DNA of 64,000 bases from Microvirga arsenatis. GTDB taxonomy: Bacteria; Pseudomonadota; Alphaproteobacteria; Rhizobiales; Beijerinckiaceae. A program made the position numbers and the translations under genes. The notes under the pieces are model-generated. The model ran no database searches, had not been told where the DNA came from, and worked only from the letters and a program-made list of their open reading frames with translations. Within the stretch, counting starts at the first letter, position 1; the number at the start of each line of letters is the position of its first letter. Of the stretch, positions 49,640 to 58,450 are shown one piece after another. The stretch lies in NCBI RefSeq assembly GCF_009910705.1, contig NZ_JAAAXJ010000012.1, positions 36,189 through 100,188 on the forward strand, given 5' to 3'.

Positions 49640-50191
49640 ATGACCGCTCCTTCATCGACCGCTCCCTCATCGCGCTTCGAGCAGGCCGTCGGGATCGTGC
49701 TGGAGCACGAGGGCGGCTTCGTCGACCACCCCCGCGACCCCGGCGGGGCGACCCGCTTCGGCATCACCCGCGAGACCCTGTCGCGGGCGAGGGGACGCCC
49801 CGCCACGGTCGAGGACGTCCGCCGCCTCACCCGGGCGGAGGCCAGGGCGATCTACCGCCGCCTCTACTGGGACGTGCTGCGGGCGGACGAGCTTCCCCCG
49901 GGGCTCGACCTCGCCGCCTTCGACCTCGCGGTCCATGCGGGCCCGCCCCGGGCGGCGGCGATGCTGCAGGCGGTTGTCGGGGTCGAGGCGGACGGGATCG
50001 TGGGTCCGCGCACCCTCGCGGCCGCCCGGGCCGCCGACGCGGCCCAGGCCATCCGTTCCCTGACCCGGGCGCGCCTCGGCTTTCTCTCCCGCCTCGCCGC
50101 CTGGCCCGTCTTCGGGCGCGGGTGGAGCAGGCGGGTTCTCGGCGTCGAGCGGGAAGCCCTCCGGCTCGCGTCTCTTTCCTCCAACCCTTAA
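49640..50191 (+). CDS. GH108 family lysozyme (N-acetylmuramidase), GTA endolysin
   Basis: The protein has 183 residues. The GH108 domain begins VGIVLEHEGGFVDHPRDPGG with the catalytic Glu in the EGG motif near residue 24, then TRFGITRETLSRARG, YRRLYWDVLRADELPPGLDL and AAFDLAVHAGPPRAAAMLQA. The C-terminal PG_binding_3 domain has VGVEADGIVGPRTLAAA. There is no signal peptide, so export would need a holin; the next gene encodes a candidate. It probably lyses the donor cell to release particles. Confidence 0.92.
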   Translation: MTAPSSTAPSSRFEQAVGIVLEHEGGFVDHPRDPGGATRFGITRETLSRARGRPATVEDVRRLTRAEARAIYRRLYWDVLRADELPPGLDLAAFDLAVHAGPPRAAAMLQAVVGVEADGIVGPRTLAAARAADAAQAIRSLTRARLGFLSRLAAWPVFGRGWSRRVLGVEREALRLASLSSNP

Positions 50192-50203
50192 GGAGTGCCT
50201 CGC

Positions 50204-50413
50204 ATGTTCGACACCAAGTCCATCCTCGCCAGCCGCACCGTCTGGGCCAACCTTGTCGGCCTCGCAGCCCTCGTTCTCGGCCTCTTCGGCTTCGACGCCT
50301 CGGCCCTTGCCACGGGCTCTTTCGAGGAGGCCCTCGTCCAGCTCGTGGCGGCGGGAAGCTTCGTCGCCTCCACGGTGTTCCGGATCCTCGCCACCAGGCA
50401 GATCCGGAACTAG
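50204..50413 (+). CDS. Holin-sized two-helix membrane protein
   Basis: The protein has 69 residues with two hydrophobic helices (about 13-30, TVWANLVGLAALVLGLFGF, and about 45-62, LVQLVAAGSFVASTVFRIL) and a basic end RQIRN. An AAGGAG site precedes the ATG. Its size, topology and place 12 bp after the endolysin gene fit a holin. The sequence resembles small phage proteins annotated as hypothetical. It is the last gene of the cluster. Confidence 0.75.
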   Translation: MFDTKSILASRTVWANLVGLAALVLGLFGFDASALATGSFEEALVQLVAAGSFVASTVFRILATRQIRN

Positions 50414-50506
50414 CCGGAATTTCACGCCCGAGGGCCGGTTCCCGGTTGCGGCGCCGGCCCTAGAACATTCAGAATTCGTTCAGTGCGGCAAGGGCATGGT
50501 CCGTTC

Positions 50507-50821
50507 ATGCGTCTGGTTTGGCTGGTCATAGCGTGGTGGGGAATGGTGGGGACGGCCCACGCGCAGAGCGCGTCGGCGGCTCTCAGCAACTGCCTTCCTC
50601 CCCGCGAGATGCAGGAGGCCGTGGCCGCTAAGGGCGTCGTCGCCCCGGCTTCCGCCGTGATGGCGGCGCGCCGGCAGGTTCCCGGCGCCGACGTGGTCCG
50701 GGCGAGCCTGTGCCGGAGCAGCGATGCTCTTGTCTATGTGATCACGGCCCTGCAAAAGGACGGTCGCATCGTGCAGGTGATGATCGACGGCTCCTCCGGG
50801 CGCGTGAGATCGGTGAAATAG
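50507..50821 (+). CDS. Small periplasmic PepSY-like protein upstream of feuP (FeuN position)
   Basis: The protein has 104 residues. A signal peptide (1-20, ending TAHAQ) precedes a small domain with two cysteines (SNCLPP and ASLCRSSD) and a PepSY-like end ALVYVITALQKDGRIVQVMI with DGSSGRVRSVK. In Sinorhizobium the small periplasmic inhibitor FeuN is encoded just upstream of feuP and restrains the kinase FeuQ. The position suggests the same role, but sequence identity with FeuN cannot be judged here. It lies 14 bp from feuP, so they are probably co-transcribed. Confidence 0.72.
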   Translation: MRLVWLVIAWWGMVGTAHAQSASAALSNCLPPREMQEAVAAKGVVAPASAVMAARRQVPGADVVRASLCRSSDALVYVITALQKDGRIVQVMIDGSSGRVRSVK

Positions 50822-50835
50822 GGAAAGCTCGAACC

Positions 50836-51507
50836 GTGCGCCTACTCGTTGTCGAGGACGACAGAATCCTCAATAAGCAGATCGTGACCGCCCTGGAGCA
50901 GGCCGGCTATGCGGTCGACACCGCCATGGATGGCGAGGAGGGGCAGTTCCTGGGGGAAACGGAGCCCTACGACGCCATCATCCTCGACCTCGGCCTGCCG
51001 AAGGTGGACGGCGTCTCCGTGCTCACTGCCTGGCGCCGCGAGGGGCGCAAGACCCCGGTCATCATCCTCACCGCCCGCGACCGCTGGAGCGACAAGGTCC
51101 AGGGCTTCGATGCGGGCGCCGACGACTACGTGACCAAGCCCTTCCACATGGAGGAGCTTCTGGCCCGCGTGCGCGCTCTGCTGCGCCGCTCGGCGGGGCA
51201 TGCCACGAGCGAGATCTCCTGCGGCCCCGTGAAGCTCGACACGCGCTCGGGCCGCGTGGCCGTGGACGGAAACCCGGTGAAGCTCACCTCGCACGAGTAC
51301 CGGCTGCTGTCCTACCTGATGCACCATACCGGCCGCATCGTGTCGCGGGGCGAGCTCACCGAGCATCTCTACGATCAGGACTTCGACCGGGATTCCAACA
51401 CCATCGAGGTCTTCATCGGGCGGCTTCGCAAGAAGCTCGGCGTCGACATCATCCAGACCGTCCGGGGATTGGGCTACCTCCTCGACGCGAGCCATAGCAA
51501 GACGTGA
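50836..51507 (+). CDS. feuP: FeuP-type OmpR family response regulator
   Basis: The protein has 223 residues. The receiver domain starts VRLLVVEDDRILNKQI with phospho-Asp in IILDLGLPKVDG (about residue 51) and the Lys of VTKPFHMEEL. The OmpR winged helix (about 125-220) has VKLTSHEYRLLSYLMHHTGR and NTIEVFIGRLRKKLGVDIIQ. FeuP with FeuQ controls osmoadaptive cyclic glucan export and other envelope genes in rhizobia. The GTG start lies 14 bp after the small periplasmic gene, and its stop overlaps feuQ (GTGA). Confidence 0.88.
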   Translation: MRLLVVEDDRILNKQIVTALEQAGYAVDTAMDGEEGQFLGETEPYDAIILDLGLPKVDGVSVLTAWRREGRKTPVIILTARDRWSDKVQGFDAGADDYVTKPFHMEELLARVRALLRRSAGHATSEISCGPVKLDTRSGRVAVDGNPVKLTSHEYRLLSYLMHHTGRIVSRGELTEHLYDQDFDRDSNTIEVFIGRLRKKLGVDIIQTVRGLGYLLDASHSKT

Positions 51508-52901
51508 CCGGCCTCGCACCGCTCATGCGCCGCTTCGCAAGCCGCCCCATCGCCGTACGGCTTGCGGTCTCCTCCGTCTTCTGGAGCTTCGTGATCCTGC
51601 TGATCGCGGGGCTCATCCTCTCGACGCTCTACCGGGACAACACGGAGCGGGCCTTCGACCAGCGGCTTCTCGTCTATGCCAACACGCTGGCCTCGAATCT
51701 CGTCGGCCCGGGCGATCCCGACCGGGATCTCGGCCCGATCGGCGATCCGCGCTTCGAGCTGCCGCTCTCCGGCTGGTACTGGCAGGTGGGGCGGCCCAAT
51801 GCGGCGCCGGGGGAGGTCCGCTCCTCGAAGTCGCTCTTCGGCGGGCAGCTGCCGAGCCTCGCCTCCGGCGACAACCGCTTCGGCCAGATCCGCCGCGGCT
51901 ACGGCCGCGCGCCCGACGACCGGAACCTGCGCATCATCGAGCGCGACATCGATCTCGGCGAGGACGGGCGCTACATCATCCGCGTGGCGGGACCGGCGGA
52001 CGAGATCGAGGGCGCCGTGCGCGACTTCATCTTCGCGCTGACCGTCACCTTCGCGCTCCTCGGCATCGGCCTCGGCTTCACCACCCTGCTGCAGATCCGC
52101 TTCGGTCTGCGGCCGCTCGCCAACCTGCGCAGCGCGCTCGGCGCGATCCGGCAGGGGGAGGCGGAGCGGATCGTCGGCGAGTACCCGCGCGACATCTCCC
52201 CGCTCGCCAGCGAGCTGAACCTGCTCCTCGACACCAACCGCGAGATCCTGGAGCGCGCCCGCACGCAGGTCGGCAACCTCGCCCACGCGCTCAAGACGCC
52301 GCTCAGCATCATCATGAACGAGGCGGAGAACGCCCCCGAGGACGTGGCCGCCCGGGTCCGCGAGCAGGCCACCGTGATGCGCGACCAGGTCAATTACTAT
52401 CTCGACCGGGCGCGGGCGGCGGCGCTGGCGGGAACGCTGGGCACGCTGACGGAGGCCGAGCCCGTCATCGCGGGGCTCGCGCGCACCTTCGCCAAGATCT
52501 ACCGGGACAAGGACCTGGAGGTGGAGCTTGCGATTCCGCCGGACCTGCGCTTCCGTGGCGAGCGGCAGGACCTGGAGGAGATGGCCGGCAACCTCATCGA
52601 CAACGCGGCCAAGTGGGCCGCGCGCAAGGTGGTGGTGGCGGCGGAGATCGTCCGCGACGACGACAGGCCGCGCTTCCGCCTGCTCATCGACGACGACGGC
52701 CCGGGCCTGCCGGAGCCCGCGCGCGCCGAGATGCTCAAGCGCGGCCGGCGCCTCGACGAGACGAAGCCCGGCTCCGGCCTCGGACTATCCATCGTCAGCG
52801 ACCTTGCCGCGCTCTATCGCGGCTCGCTCCAGCTCGACGCCTCGCCCATGGGCGGCCTCCGCGCCATCCTGGAACTGCCGGGGGATAGCAGCTCCCCTTA
52901 A
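51504..52901 (+). CDS. feuQ: FeuQ-type sensor histidine kinase
   Basis: The protein has 465 residues. Transmembrane helix 1 is near 25-45 (FWSFVILLIAGLILSTLY); a periplasmic sensor domain of about 130 residues and helix 2 (about 175-198, FALTVTFALLGIGLGFTTLL) follow. A HAMP-like linker leads to the kinase core: NLAHALKTPLSIIMNEAE with the phospho-His, NLIDNAAKWA, LLIDDDGPGLPEP and KPGSGLGLSIVSDLAALYR. All catalytic boxes are present. Overlap with feuP by four bases shows coupling. Confidence 0.88.
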   Translation: MTGLAPLMRRFASRPIAVRLAVSSVFWSFVILLIAGLILSTLYRDNTERAFDQRLLVYANTLASNLVGPGDPDRDLGPIGDPRFELPLSGWYWQVGRPNAAPGEVRSSKSLFGGQLPSLASGDNRFGQIRRGYGRAPDDRNLRIIERDIDLGEDGRYIIRVAGPADEIEGAVRDFIFALTVTFALLGIGLGFTTLLQIRFGLRPLANLRSALGAIRQGEAERIVGEYPRDISPLASELNLLLDTNREILERARTQVGNLAHALKTPLSIIMNEAENAPEDVAARVREQATVMRDQVNYYLDRARAAALAGTLGTLTEAEPVIAGLARTFAKIYRDKDLEVELAIPPDLRFRGERQDLEEMAGNLIDNAAKWAARKVVVAAEIVRDDDRPRFRLLIDDDGPGLPEPARAEMLKRGRRLDETKPGSGLGLSIVSDLAALYRGSLQLDASPMGGLRAILELPGDSSSP

Positions 52902-52966
52902 GGACATTTACGCGTGACACCGTGCCACCGTCGTGCTTCAGGGGAGCAAAGAGTAAATAGGACTTT

Positions 52967-54067
52967 ATGGTGATCTGGATAATCCTCCTGATGATGACGG
53001 CGGCAGCCGTGATGGCGGTCCTGTGGCCGCTGTCGCGCCGGCATGCGGTCGCGCACCAGGGCGATCCGGACACGCAGTTCTACCGCGAGCAGGTGGCCGA
53101 GATCGAACGGGACCTGGGCCGCGGCGTGCTGCTGCCGAGCGAGGCCGAAGCCGCCAGGGCCGAGGCCGCGCGCCGGCTGCTGCGGGCGAGGGGCCTTCCG
53201 GACGAAGGCTCCGTCGCCGTCGGCGAGCCGGCCCTGCGGCGCCGCCGGGCGGCCTCGGCTCTGGCCCTGTCCGTGGTGCCGATCCTGGCGCTCGCCACCT
53301 ACGAGATCTACGGCTCGCCGCAGCTGCTGACCCAGCCTCCGGGCGCGCGGATGCAGCAGGCCTCCGAGGGCGGCAACCTCATGCAGGCCGTCGCGCAGAT
53401 CGAGGAGCACCTGGCCAGGAATCCGCAGGACGGGCGCGGCTGGGAGGTCATCGCCCCGGTCTATGTGCGCATGGGGCGGATCGAGGATGCGGTGAGGGCC
53501 TACGAGGCGGCGGTGCGCTACCAGTCTCCCGATGCCGGGCGCCTTGCCAATTACGGAGAGGCGCTGGTTCTCGCCAGGGACGGGCTCATCTCGGCCGAGG
53601 CCCAGGCCGTGTTCGAGCAGGCGGTGAAGCTCGACCCGTCCGCGCCCAAGCCCCGCTTCTATCTCGCCCGCGCCGCCGTGCAGGACGGGCAGACGGACAA
53701 GGCCAAGGCTGCCTATCTGGAGCTGCTCGGGCTCGCGCCGCCCGGCGCCCCCTGGGCCGAAGCCGTGCGGCAGGAGCTTGCCGCGCTCGGCGCGCCGCAG
53801 CCCGAACCTGCCCCCTCCGCCGCAGCGCCGGTCGGCCCCGAGGCGATCCAGGGCATGGTGGCGGGCCTCGCCAGCCGCCTGGAGGCCCAGGGCGGCACGG
53901 CGGAAGAATGGGCGCGCCTGATGCGCTCCTATGTGGTTCTCGGCCAGCGCGACAAGGCCGTGGACGCCGCCAAGCGCGCCCGGCAGTCCCTGGCGCAGGA
54001 TGCTCAGGGCTTGAAGGCCATCGATGCGATGGCGCAGGAACTCAAACTGACCGACGCTCAGCCATGA
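52967..54067 (+). CDS. ccmI: Cytochrome c maturation protein CcmI (CycH)
   Basis: The protein has 366 residues. Two transmembrane helices (about 1-19, [20 protein letters not shown], and 93-110) flank a cytoplasmic loop with [20 protein letters not shown]. The periplasmic part is TPR-rich (about 145-270, including [20 protein letters not shown]) and holds apocytochrome c for haem ligation. The family is CcmI in alphaproteobacteria. The stop overlaps the ccmE start (ATGA), and the order ccmI-E-F-H is standard. Confidence 0.94.
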   Translation: MVIWIILLMMTAAAVMAVLWPLSRRHAVAHQGDPDTQFYREQVAEIERDLGRGVLLPSEAEAARAEAARRLLRARGLPDEGSVAVGEPALRRRRAASALALSVVPILALATYEIYGSPQLLTQPPGARMQQASEGGNLMQAVAQIEEHLARNPQDGRGWEVIAPVYVRMGRIEDAVRAYEAAVRYQSPDAGRLANYGEALVLARDGLISAEAQAVFEQAVKLDPSAPKPRFYLARAAVQDGQTDKAKAAYLELLGLAPPGAPWAEAVRQELAALGAPQPEPAPSAAAPVGPEAIQGMVAGLASRLEAQGGTAEEWARLMRSYVVLGQRDKAVDAAKRARQSLAQDAQGLKAIDAMAQELKLTDAQP

Positions 54068-54522
54068 CGAGAAAACAACGCCGCTTGACCCTCATCGGAG
54101 CCGCAGGATGCGTGCTGGCGATCGCGCTCGGGCTTGTGCTCTATGCCATGAACGACACGATCGTCTTCTTCAACTCGCCGGCCGACATCCAGGCGAAGAA
54201 CGTGGCGCCCGGCACGCGCATCCGCCTCGGCGGCCTGGTGAAGGAGGGCTCCGTGCAGCGCGGCGCCGACCAGCAGATCACCTTCGAGGTCATGGATGCC
54301 CAGGCCGCCATCAAGGTGAGCTACAAGGGCCTGCTCCCGGATCTCTTCCGCGAAGGGCAGGGGGTCGTTGCCGAGGGCGTGCTCGAGAGCCCGAGCGTTT
54401 TCCGCGCCGATTCCGTTCTCGCCAAGCACGACGAGAACTACATGCCGCGTGAGGTGGCCGACACGCTGAAGAAGCAGGGCCACTGGCAGGGCGAGGCCAG
54501 CGCCGCGCCCAAGACGCAGTAA
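54064..54522 (+). CDS. ccmE: Cytochrome c-type haem chaperone CcmE (CycJ)
   Basis: The protein has 152 residues. A short cytoplasmic end and one membrane helix (about 8-28, [20 protein letters not shown]) anchor a periplasmic OB-fold with [20 protein letters not shown]. The haem-binding site is in [14 protein letters not shown], where the His forms a covalent bond to haem and the Tyr is an axial ligand. Length and motif are standard. It is translationally coupled to ccmI. Confidence 0.96.
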   Translation: MTRKQRRLTLIGAAGCVLAIALGLVLYAMNDTIVFFNSPADIQAKNVAPGTRIRLGGLVKEGSVQRGADQQITFEVMDAQAAIKVSYKGLLPDLFREGQGVVAEGVLESPSVFRADSVLAKHDENYMPREVADTLKKQGHWQGEASAAPKTQ

Positions 54523-54551
54523 CGGAACAAACGCAGCAAGGGAGAGCCCTC

Positions 54552-56531
54552 GTGTTGGTCGAGGCCGGACATTTCGCACTCGCGCTCGCGCTGGCATTGT
54601 CCCTGATCCAGTTCGTCGTGCCGCTCTGGGGCGCGCGCGCCAACGATCCGGTGCTGATGGCGGTGGCGCCTGCGAGCGCGCTCGCGGTGCTCGCCTGCGT
54701 CGGCTTCTCGTTCCTCGCCCTGACCTGCGCCTATCTGGCCTCGGACTTCTCGGTGGTGAACGTCGTCCAGAACTCCCATTCGGCCAAGCCCCTGATCTAC
54801 AAGATCTCCGGCGTCTGGGGGAACCACGAGGGCTCCATGCTGCTCTGGGTGCTGATCCTCGCCCTCTTCGGCGGGGTCGTGGCGCTCTCGCGCAACAGCG
54901 TTCCCATGCGCCTGCAGGCGAACACGCTGGCCGTGCAGGCGGCCGTCACCGTGGCCTTCCTGCTCTTCATCCTCACCACCTCCAACCCCTTCACGCGGAT
55001 GATCCCGCCGGCGCCGGAGGGGCAGGACCTCAATCCTCTGCTGCAGGATCCCGGCCTCGCGATCCATCCGCCGCTGCTCTACATCGGCTATGTGGGCTTC
55101 TCGATCTCGTTCGCCTTCGCCTGCGCCGCGCTCATCGACGGGCGCATCGATGCGGTGTGGGCGCGGATCGTCCGCCCCTGGACGCTCGGCGCCTGGGCGT
55201 TTCTCACGCTCGGCATCGCCATGGGCTCCTACTGGGCCTATTACGAGCTCGGCTGGGGCGGCTGGTGGTTCTGGGACCCGGTGGAGAACGCCTCGCTCAT
55301 GCCGTGGCTCGCCGGCACGGCGCTCATGCACTCCACCGTGGTGATGGAGAAGCGCGACGCCCTGAAGGTCTGGACGATCCTGCTCGCCATCCTGACCTTC
55401 TCGCTCTCGCTGCTCGGCACCTTCCTCGTGCGCTCCGGCGTGCTCACTTCCGTGCATTCCTTCGCGGTGGACCCGGCGCGCGGCACGTTCATCCTCGTTA
55501 TCCTGATCCTGTTCATCGGCGGCTCGCTCACGCTCTTCGCCTGGCGCGCGCCCCTGCTCAGGCAGGGCGGCCTGTTCGCGCCGGTCTCCCGCGAGGGCGC
55601 GCTCGTCCTGAACAACCTCTTCCTCGCCACCGCCTGCGCGACCGTGTTCATCGGCACGCTCTATCCGCTGGCTCTGGAAGTGCTGACGGGCGAGAAGATC
55701 TCCGTCGGCGCCCCCTTCTTCAACTTCACCTTCCTGCCGCTTATCGTGCCGCTCCTGCTGCTGCTGCCCCTCGGGCAGACGCTCGCCTGGAAGCGCGGCA
55801 ACTTCCTCGGCACGGCCCAGCGCCTTTACGCGGTGTTCGGCGTCTCGCTGCTGGCCACCATTCTCCTGTTCGCCTTCACCTATGGCGGCCCGGTGGCCGC
55901 GCCCCTCGGCATCGGCCTGGGGGTCTATCTGGTGCTCGGCTCCCTCAATGAGATCGTGACGCGCTCCTGGTCGAAGGGCACTCCGCTCGCCGTCGCCTGG
56001 CGCAAGGCGCGAGGGCTCCCGCGCTCGGCCTGGGGCACGGCCATCGCCCATGCGGGCGTGGGCCTCACCGTGATCGGCATCGCCGCCACCGCCTGGGGCG
56101 TCGAGGGCCTCGGCACCCTGAAGATCGGCGAGCGCCTGAAGGCCGGCGACTACGAGGTGCGGCTCGAGCGGGTGATCCCCCGCGTCGAGGCCAATTACCG
56201 CGAGGACGTCGCCGTGCTGACGGTCTTCGGCTCGGGCCGCGAGGTCGGCACGCTCGAGACCATGAAGCGGCTCTACGTCACCCGCGGCATGCCGACGACG
56301 GAAGCCGGAATTCTCACCACCGGCCTGGGCCAGGTCTATGCCAGCCTCGGCGAGGTGCAGCCCGACGGGTCCGTGGGCATCAGGCTCTACCACAAGCCGC
56401 TCGTGCTGCTGATCTGGATCGGCTCCCTGGTGATGGCGATCGGCGGCGGCATCTCGCTCACCGACCGGCGCCTGCGTATCGGCGCGCCCGTGCGCGCCAA
56501 GGCCGTGCCGGCGGCGGTTCCCGCGGAGTAG
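54552..56531 (+). CDS. ccmF: Haem lyase subunit CcmF (CycK)
   Basis: The protein has 659 residues with many transmembrane helices. The WWD domain carries WGGWWFWDPVENASLMPWLA, flanked by conserved histidines (NSHSAKPLIYKISGVWGNHE and MHSTVVMEKRD). With CcmH and CcmI it forms the complex that attaches haem to apocytochrome c in the periplasm. It uses a GTG start after a GGGAGAG site. All features of a full-length CcmF are seen. Confidence 0.96.
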   Translation: MLVEAGHFALALALALSLIQFVVPLWGARANDPVLMAVAPASALAVLACVGFSFLALTCAYLASDFSVVNVVQNSHSAKPLIYKISGVWGNHEGSMLLWVLILALFGGVVALSRNSVPMRLQANTLAVQAAVTVAFLLFILTTSNPFTRMIPPAPEGQDLNPLLQDPGLAIHPPLLYIGYVGFSISFAFACAALIDGRIDAVWARIVRPWTLGAWAFLTLGIAMGSYWAYYELGWGGWWFWDPVENASLMPWLAGTALMHSTVVMEKRDALKVWTILLAILTFSLSLLGTFLVRSGVLTSVHSFAVDPARGTFILVILILFIGGSLTLFAWRAPLLRQGGLFAPVSREGALVLNNLFLATACATVFIGTLYPLALEVLTGEKISVGAPFFNFTFLPLIVPLLLLLPLGQTLAWKRGNFLGTAQRLYAVFGVSLLATILLFAFTYGGPVAAPLGIGLGVYLVLGSLNEIVTRSWSKGTPLAVAWRKARGLPRSAWGTAIAHAGVGLTVIGIAATAWGVEGLGTLKIGERLKAGDYEVRLERVIPRVEANYREDVAVLTVFGSGREVGTLETMKRLYVTRGMPTTEAGILTTGLGQVYASLGEVQPDGSVGIRLYHKPLVLLIWIGSLVMAIGGGISLTDRRLRIGAPVRAKAVPAAVPAE

Positions 56532-56534
56532 GCC

Positions 56535-56999
56535 ATGCGCATCGTCCTCGCCCTCATCGCAGCCCTCTTGTTCGGCGGCGCGGCCCTTGCCGTCCAGCCC
56601 GACGAGGTGCTCAAGGATCCGGCCCTCGAGAAGCGCGCCCGCGAGATCTCCGCGGGACTGCGCTGCCTCGTCTGCCAGAACCAGTCCATCGACGACTCCG
56701 ACGCCCAGCTCGCCAAGGACCTGCGCGTCCTGGTGCGCGAGCGCCTCGTGGCCGGGGACACCGATGACGAGGTGGAGAGCTTCCTCGTCCAGCGCTACGG
56801 CGAGTTCGTGCTGCTGAAACCCACCTTCGGCGCCCACACCCTGTTGCTGTGGCTCACACCTGCCCTGGTCCTGGTGCTCGGCGGCCTCGGCGCCTACGCA
56901 GCCCTCAGGCGCCGCCCGCAAGCTGCTGCCGCGGCCCTCGACGAGGAAGAGCGCAAGGCGCTGGAAGCCCTGCTCAGCCAGGACAAGTCGGCGTCCTGA
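56535..56999 (+). CDS. ccmH: Cytochrome c maturation protein CcmH (CycL)
   Basis: The protein has 154 residues. A signal peptide (1-22) is followed by the thiol-redox motif AGLRCLVCQNQSIDDSDAQL (LRCxVCQN), which reduces or receives the apocytochrome haem-site cysteines. One C-terminal membrane helix (about 100-120, LLLWLTPALVLVLGGLGAYA) anchors it. It starts 3 bp after ccmF. It ends the cytochrome c maturation operon before the Do protease. Confidence 0.95.
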   Translation: MRIVLALIAALLFGGAALAVQPDEVLKDPALEKRAREISAGLRCLVCQNQSIDDSDAQLAKDLRVLVRERLVAGDTDDEVESFLVQRYGEFVLLKPTFGAHTLLLWLTPALVLVLGGLGAYAALRRRPQAAAAALDEEERKALEALLSQDKSAS

Positions 57000-57105
57000 C
57001 GAAACCTTACCAACATTTCATCTGCGGGTGAGGGCGCCGTAACGCGCCAGGCCCCATCTTGCTCCCATGACGAACCGGGAAAGGTTCTTCGAGGAGAGAC
57101 TAGAG

Positions 57106-58311
57106 ATGTTGGACAAGGTTTCTACGCCCGCCCGCAAGCGCACCGCAAAATGGCTCGGCGCGGCGGCCGTGGCCGCGTTGATCGCGGGCGGCGCCGTCGA
57201 GAGCGGTCTCGTCGCCCCCAATCCCGCCCATGCGGAGCTGCGCTCCCTGTCGCAGCCGGTGCAGAACGCGCCGTCCTTCGCCGACGTGATCGAGCGGGTG
57301 AAGCCTGCCGTCGTGGCCGTGAAGGTCAAGGTGCAGAACGTGGCCGACCGGGACGATGACGGGAACGGCCCGCAGTTCTCGGTCCCCGATCTGCCGCCCG
57401 GCCACCCGATGGAGCGATTCTTCCGCCAGTTCCGCGACGGTGAGCGCGGCGAGCGCGGCCCGCGCCGCGAGCGGCCCCGCCCGTTCGGCCAGTCCATGGG
57501 CTCCGGCTTCTTCGTCTCGGGCGACGGCTACATCGTGACCAACAACCATGTGGTGGACAAGGCCTCGGAGGTCGAGATCACCATGGACGACGGCAAGACC
57601 CTCGACGCCAAGGTGGTCGGCACCGATCCGAAGACCGACCTCGCCCTCCTGAAGGTGGAAGGCAACGACTTCCCCTATGTGCGCCTGGCCTCCCAGAAGG
57701 CCCGGATCGGCGACTGGGTGGTGGCCATCGGCAACCCGTTCGGCCTCGGCGGCACGGTGACGGCCGGCATCGTCTCGGCCCAGCACCGCGACATCGGCGC
57801 CGGTCCCTACGACGACTTCATCCAGATCGACGCCTCGGTGAACAAGGGCAATTCCGGCGGCCCGACCTTCAACCTCTCCGGCGAGGTCGTGGGCGTGAAC
57901 ACCGCGATCTTCTCGCCGTCGGGCGGCAATGTGGGCATCGCCTTCGCGATCCCCGCGAGCACGGTCGAGACCGTCATCGCCTCCCTGAAGGACAAGGGCT
58001 CCGTGACCCGCGGCTTCATCGGCGTGCAGATGCAGCCGGTGACCCGGGAGATCGCCGAGGCTATCGGCCTGAAGGAGCCCAGGGGCGCCCTGGTGGCCGA
58101 AACGGTCAAGGACGGCCCCGCCGCCAAGGCCGGCGTCAGGACGGGCGACACGATCATCGCCGTCGACGGCCAGCCGGTGAAGGAGGCCAAGGACCTCTCC
58201 CGCAGGGTGGCCAATGTCGCCCCGGGCAAGACCGTCTCGCTCACCCTGTGGCGCGACGGCAAGGAGCGGACCGTGACCCTCGAGGTCGCGAGCCAGCCGA
58301 AGGGCGTTTGA
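57106..58311 (+). CDS. Do/DegP family serine endoprotease with a single PDZ domain
   Basis: The protein has 401 residues. A signal or anchor segment is near 15-40, ending PAHAELR. The trypsin-like domain has TNNHVVDKASEVEITMDD with the His, DPKTDLALLKVEG with the Asp and VNKGNSGGPTFNLSGEVVGV with the Ser. One PDZ domain follows (about 300-395, from RGFIGVQMQPVTREIAEAIG). DegP itself has two PDZ domains, so this is a shorter Do-family member acting in envelope protein quality control. ATG 57106 has a GAGGAGAG site; 57067 is an alternative. It is adjacent to the ccm genes as in other rhizobia. Confidence 0.9.
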   Translation: MLDKVSTPARKRTAKWLGAAAVAALIAGGAVESGLVAPNPAHAELRSLSQPVQNAPSFADVIERVKPAVVAVKVKVQNVADRDDDGNGPQFSVPDLPPGHPMERFFRQFRDGERGERGPRRERPRPFGQSMGSGFFVSGDGYIVTNNHVVDKASEVEITMDDGKTLDAKVVGTDPKTDLALLKVEGNDFPYVRLASQKARIGDWVVAIGNPFGLGGTVTAGIVSAQHRDIGAGPYDDFIQIDASVNKGNSGGPTFNLSGEVVGVNTAIFSPSGGNVGIAFAIPASTVETVIASLKDKGSVTRGFIGVQMQPVTREIAEAIGLKEPRGALVAETVKDGPAAKAGVRTGDTIIAVDGQPVKEAKDLSRRVANVAPGKTVSLTLWRDGKERTVTLEVASQPKGV

Positions 58312-58450
58312 TCGCCCGATAACGGCACGGGCGCCAGGTTTTCCGAGTTGATTGCCCCCGAGACCTGGTGTCTTCTGCCCGCGGCGGGCCGGCCTTTCCC
58401 CTCCAGGGCCGGTCCGCCGACGGGCTTTCTTCTTCGTGGCGTGCAGGCTG

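Larger units (their letters stand above)
28498..50413 (+). mobile_element. Gene transfer agent (RcGTA-type) structural cluster
   Basis: Genes matching Rhodobacter capsulatus GTA order g1 to g15 lie here on one strand, from small terminase to the baseplate megatron, followed by a DUF2793 protein, a GH108 lysozyme and a holin-sized protein. No integrase, repressor, replication genes or att sites are seen, as expected for a domesticated GTA rather than a prophage. Open reading frames of the structural genes are mostly intact and of normal length. Interruptions are: a 549-bp gap after g2, a lipoprotein between g4 and g5, antisense proteases between g5 and g6, an AT-rich islet before g11, and antisense DUF465 before g12. 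Whether particles are made is unknown. Confidence 0.9.

Noticed and set aside
28498..50413. Interpretation as an active temperate prophage
   Set aside because: No integrase, repressor, replication genes or att duplications are seen, and the order and sizes match the Rhodobacter-type GTA (short tape measure, g12-g15 module).
47788..50463. Long plus-strand frame (about 890 codons) across the DUF2793 and lysozyme genes
   Set aside because: It is out of frame with three recognisable proteins and is Arg/Pro-rich in the manner of a shifted GC-rich frame.
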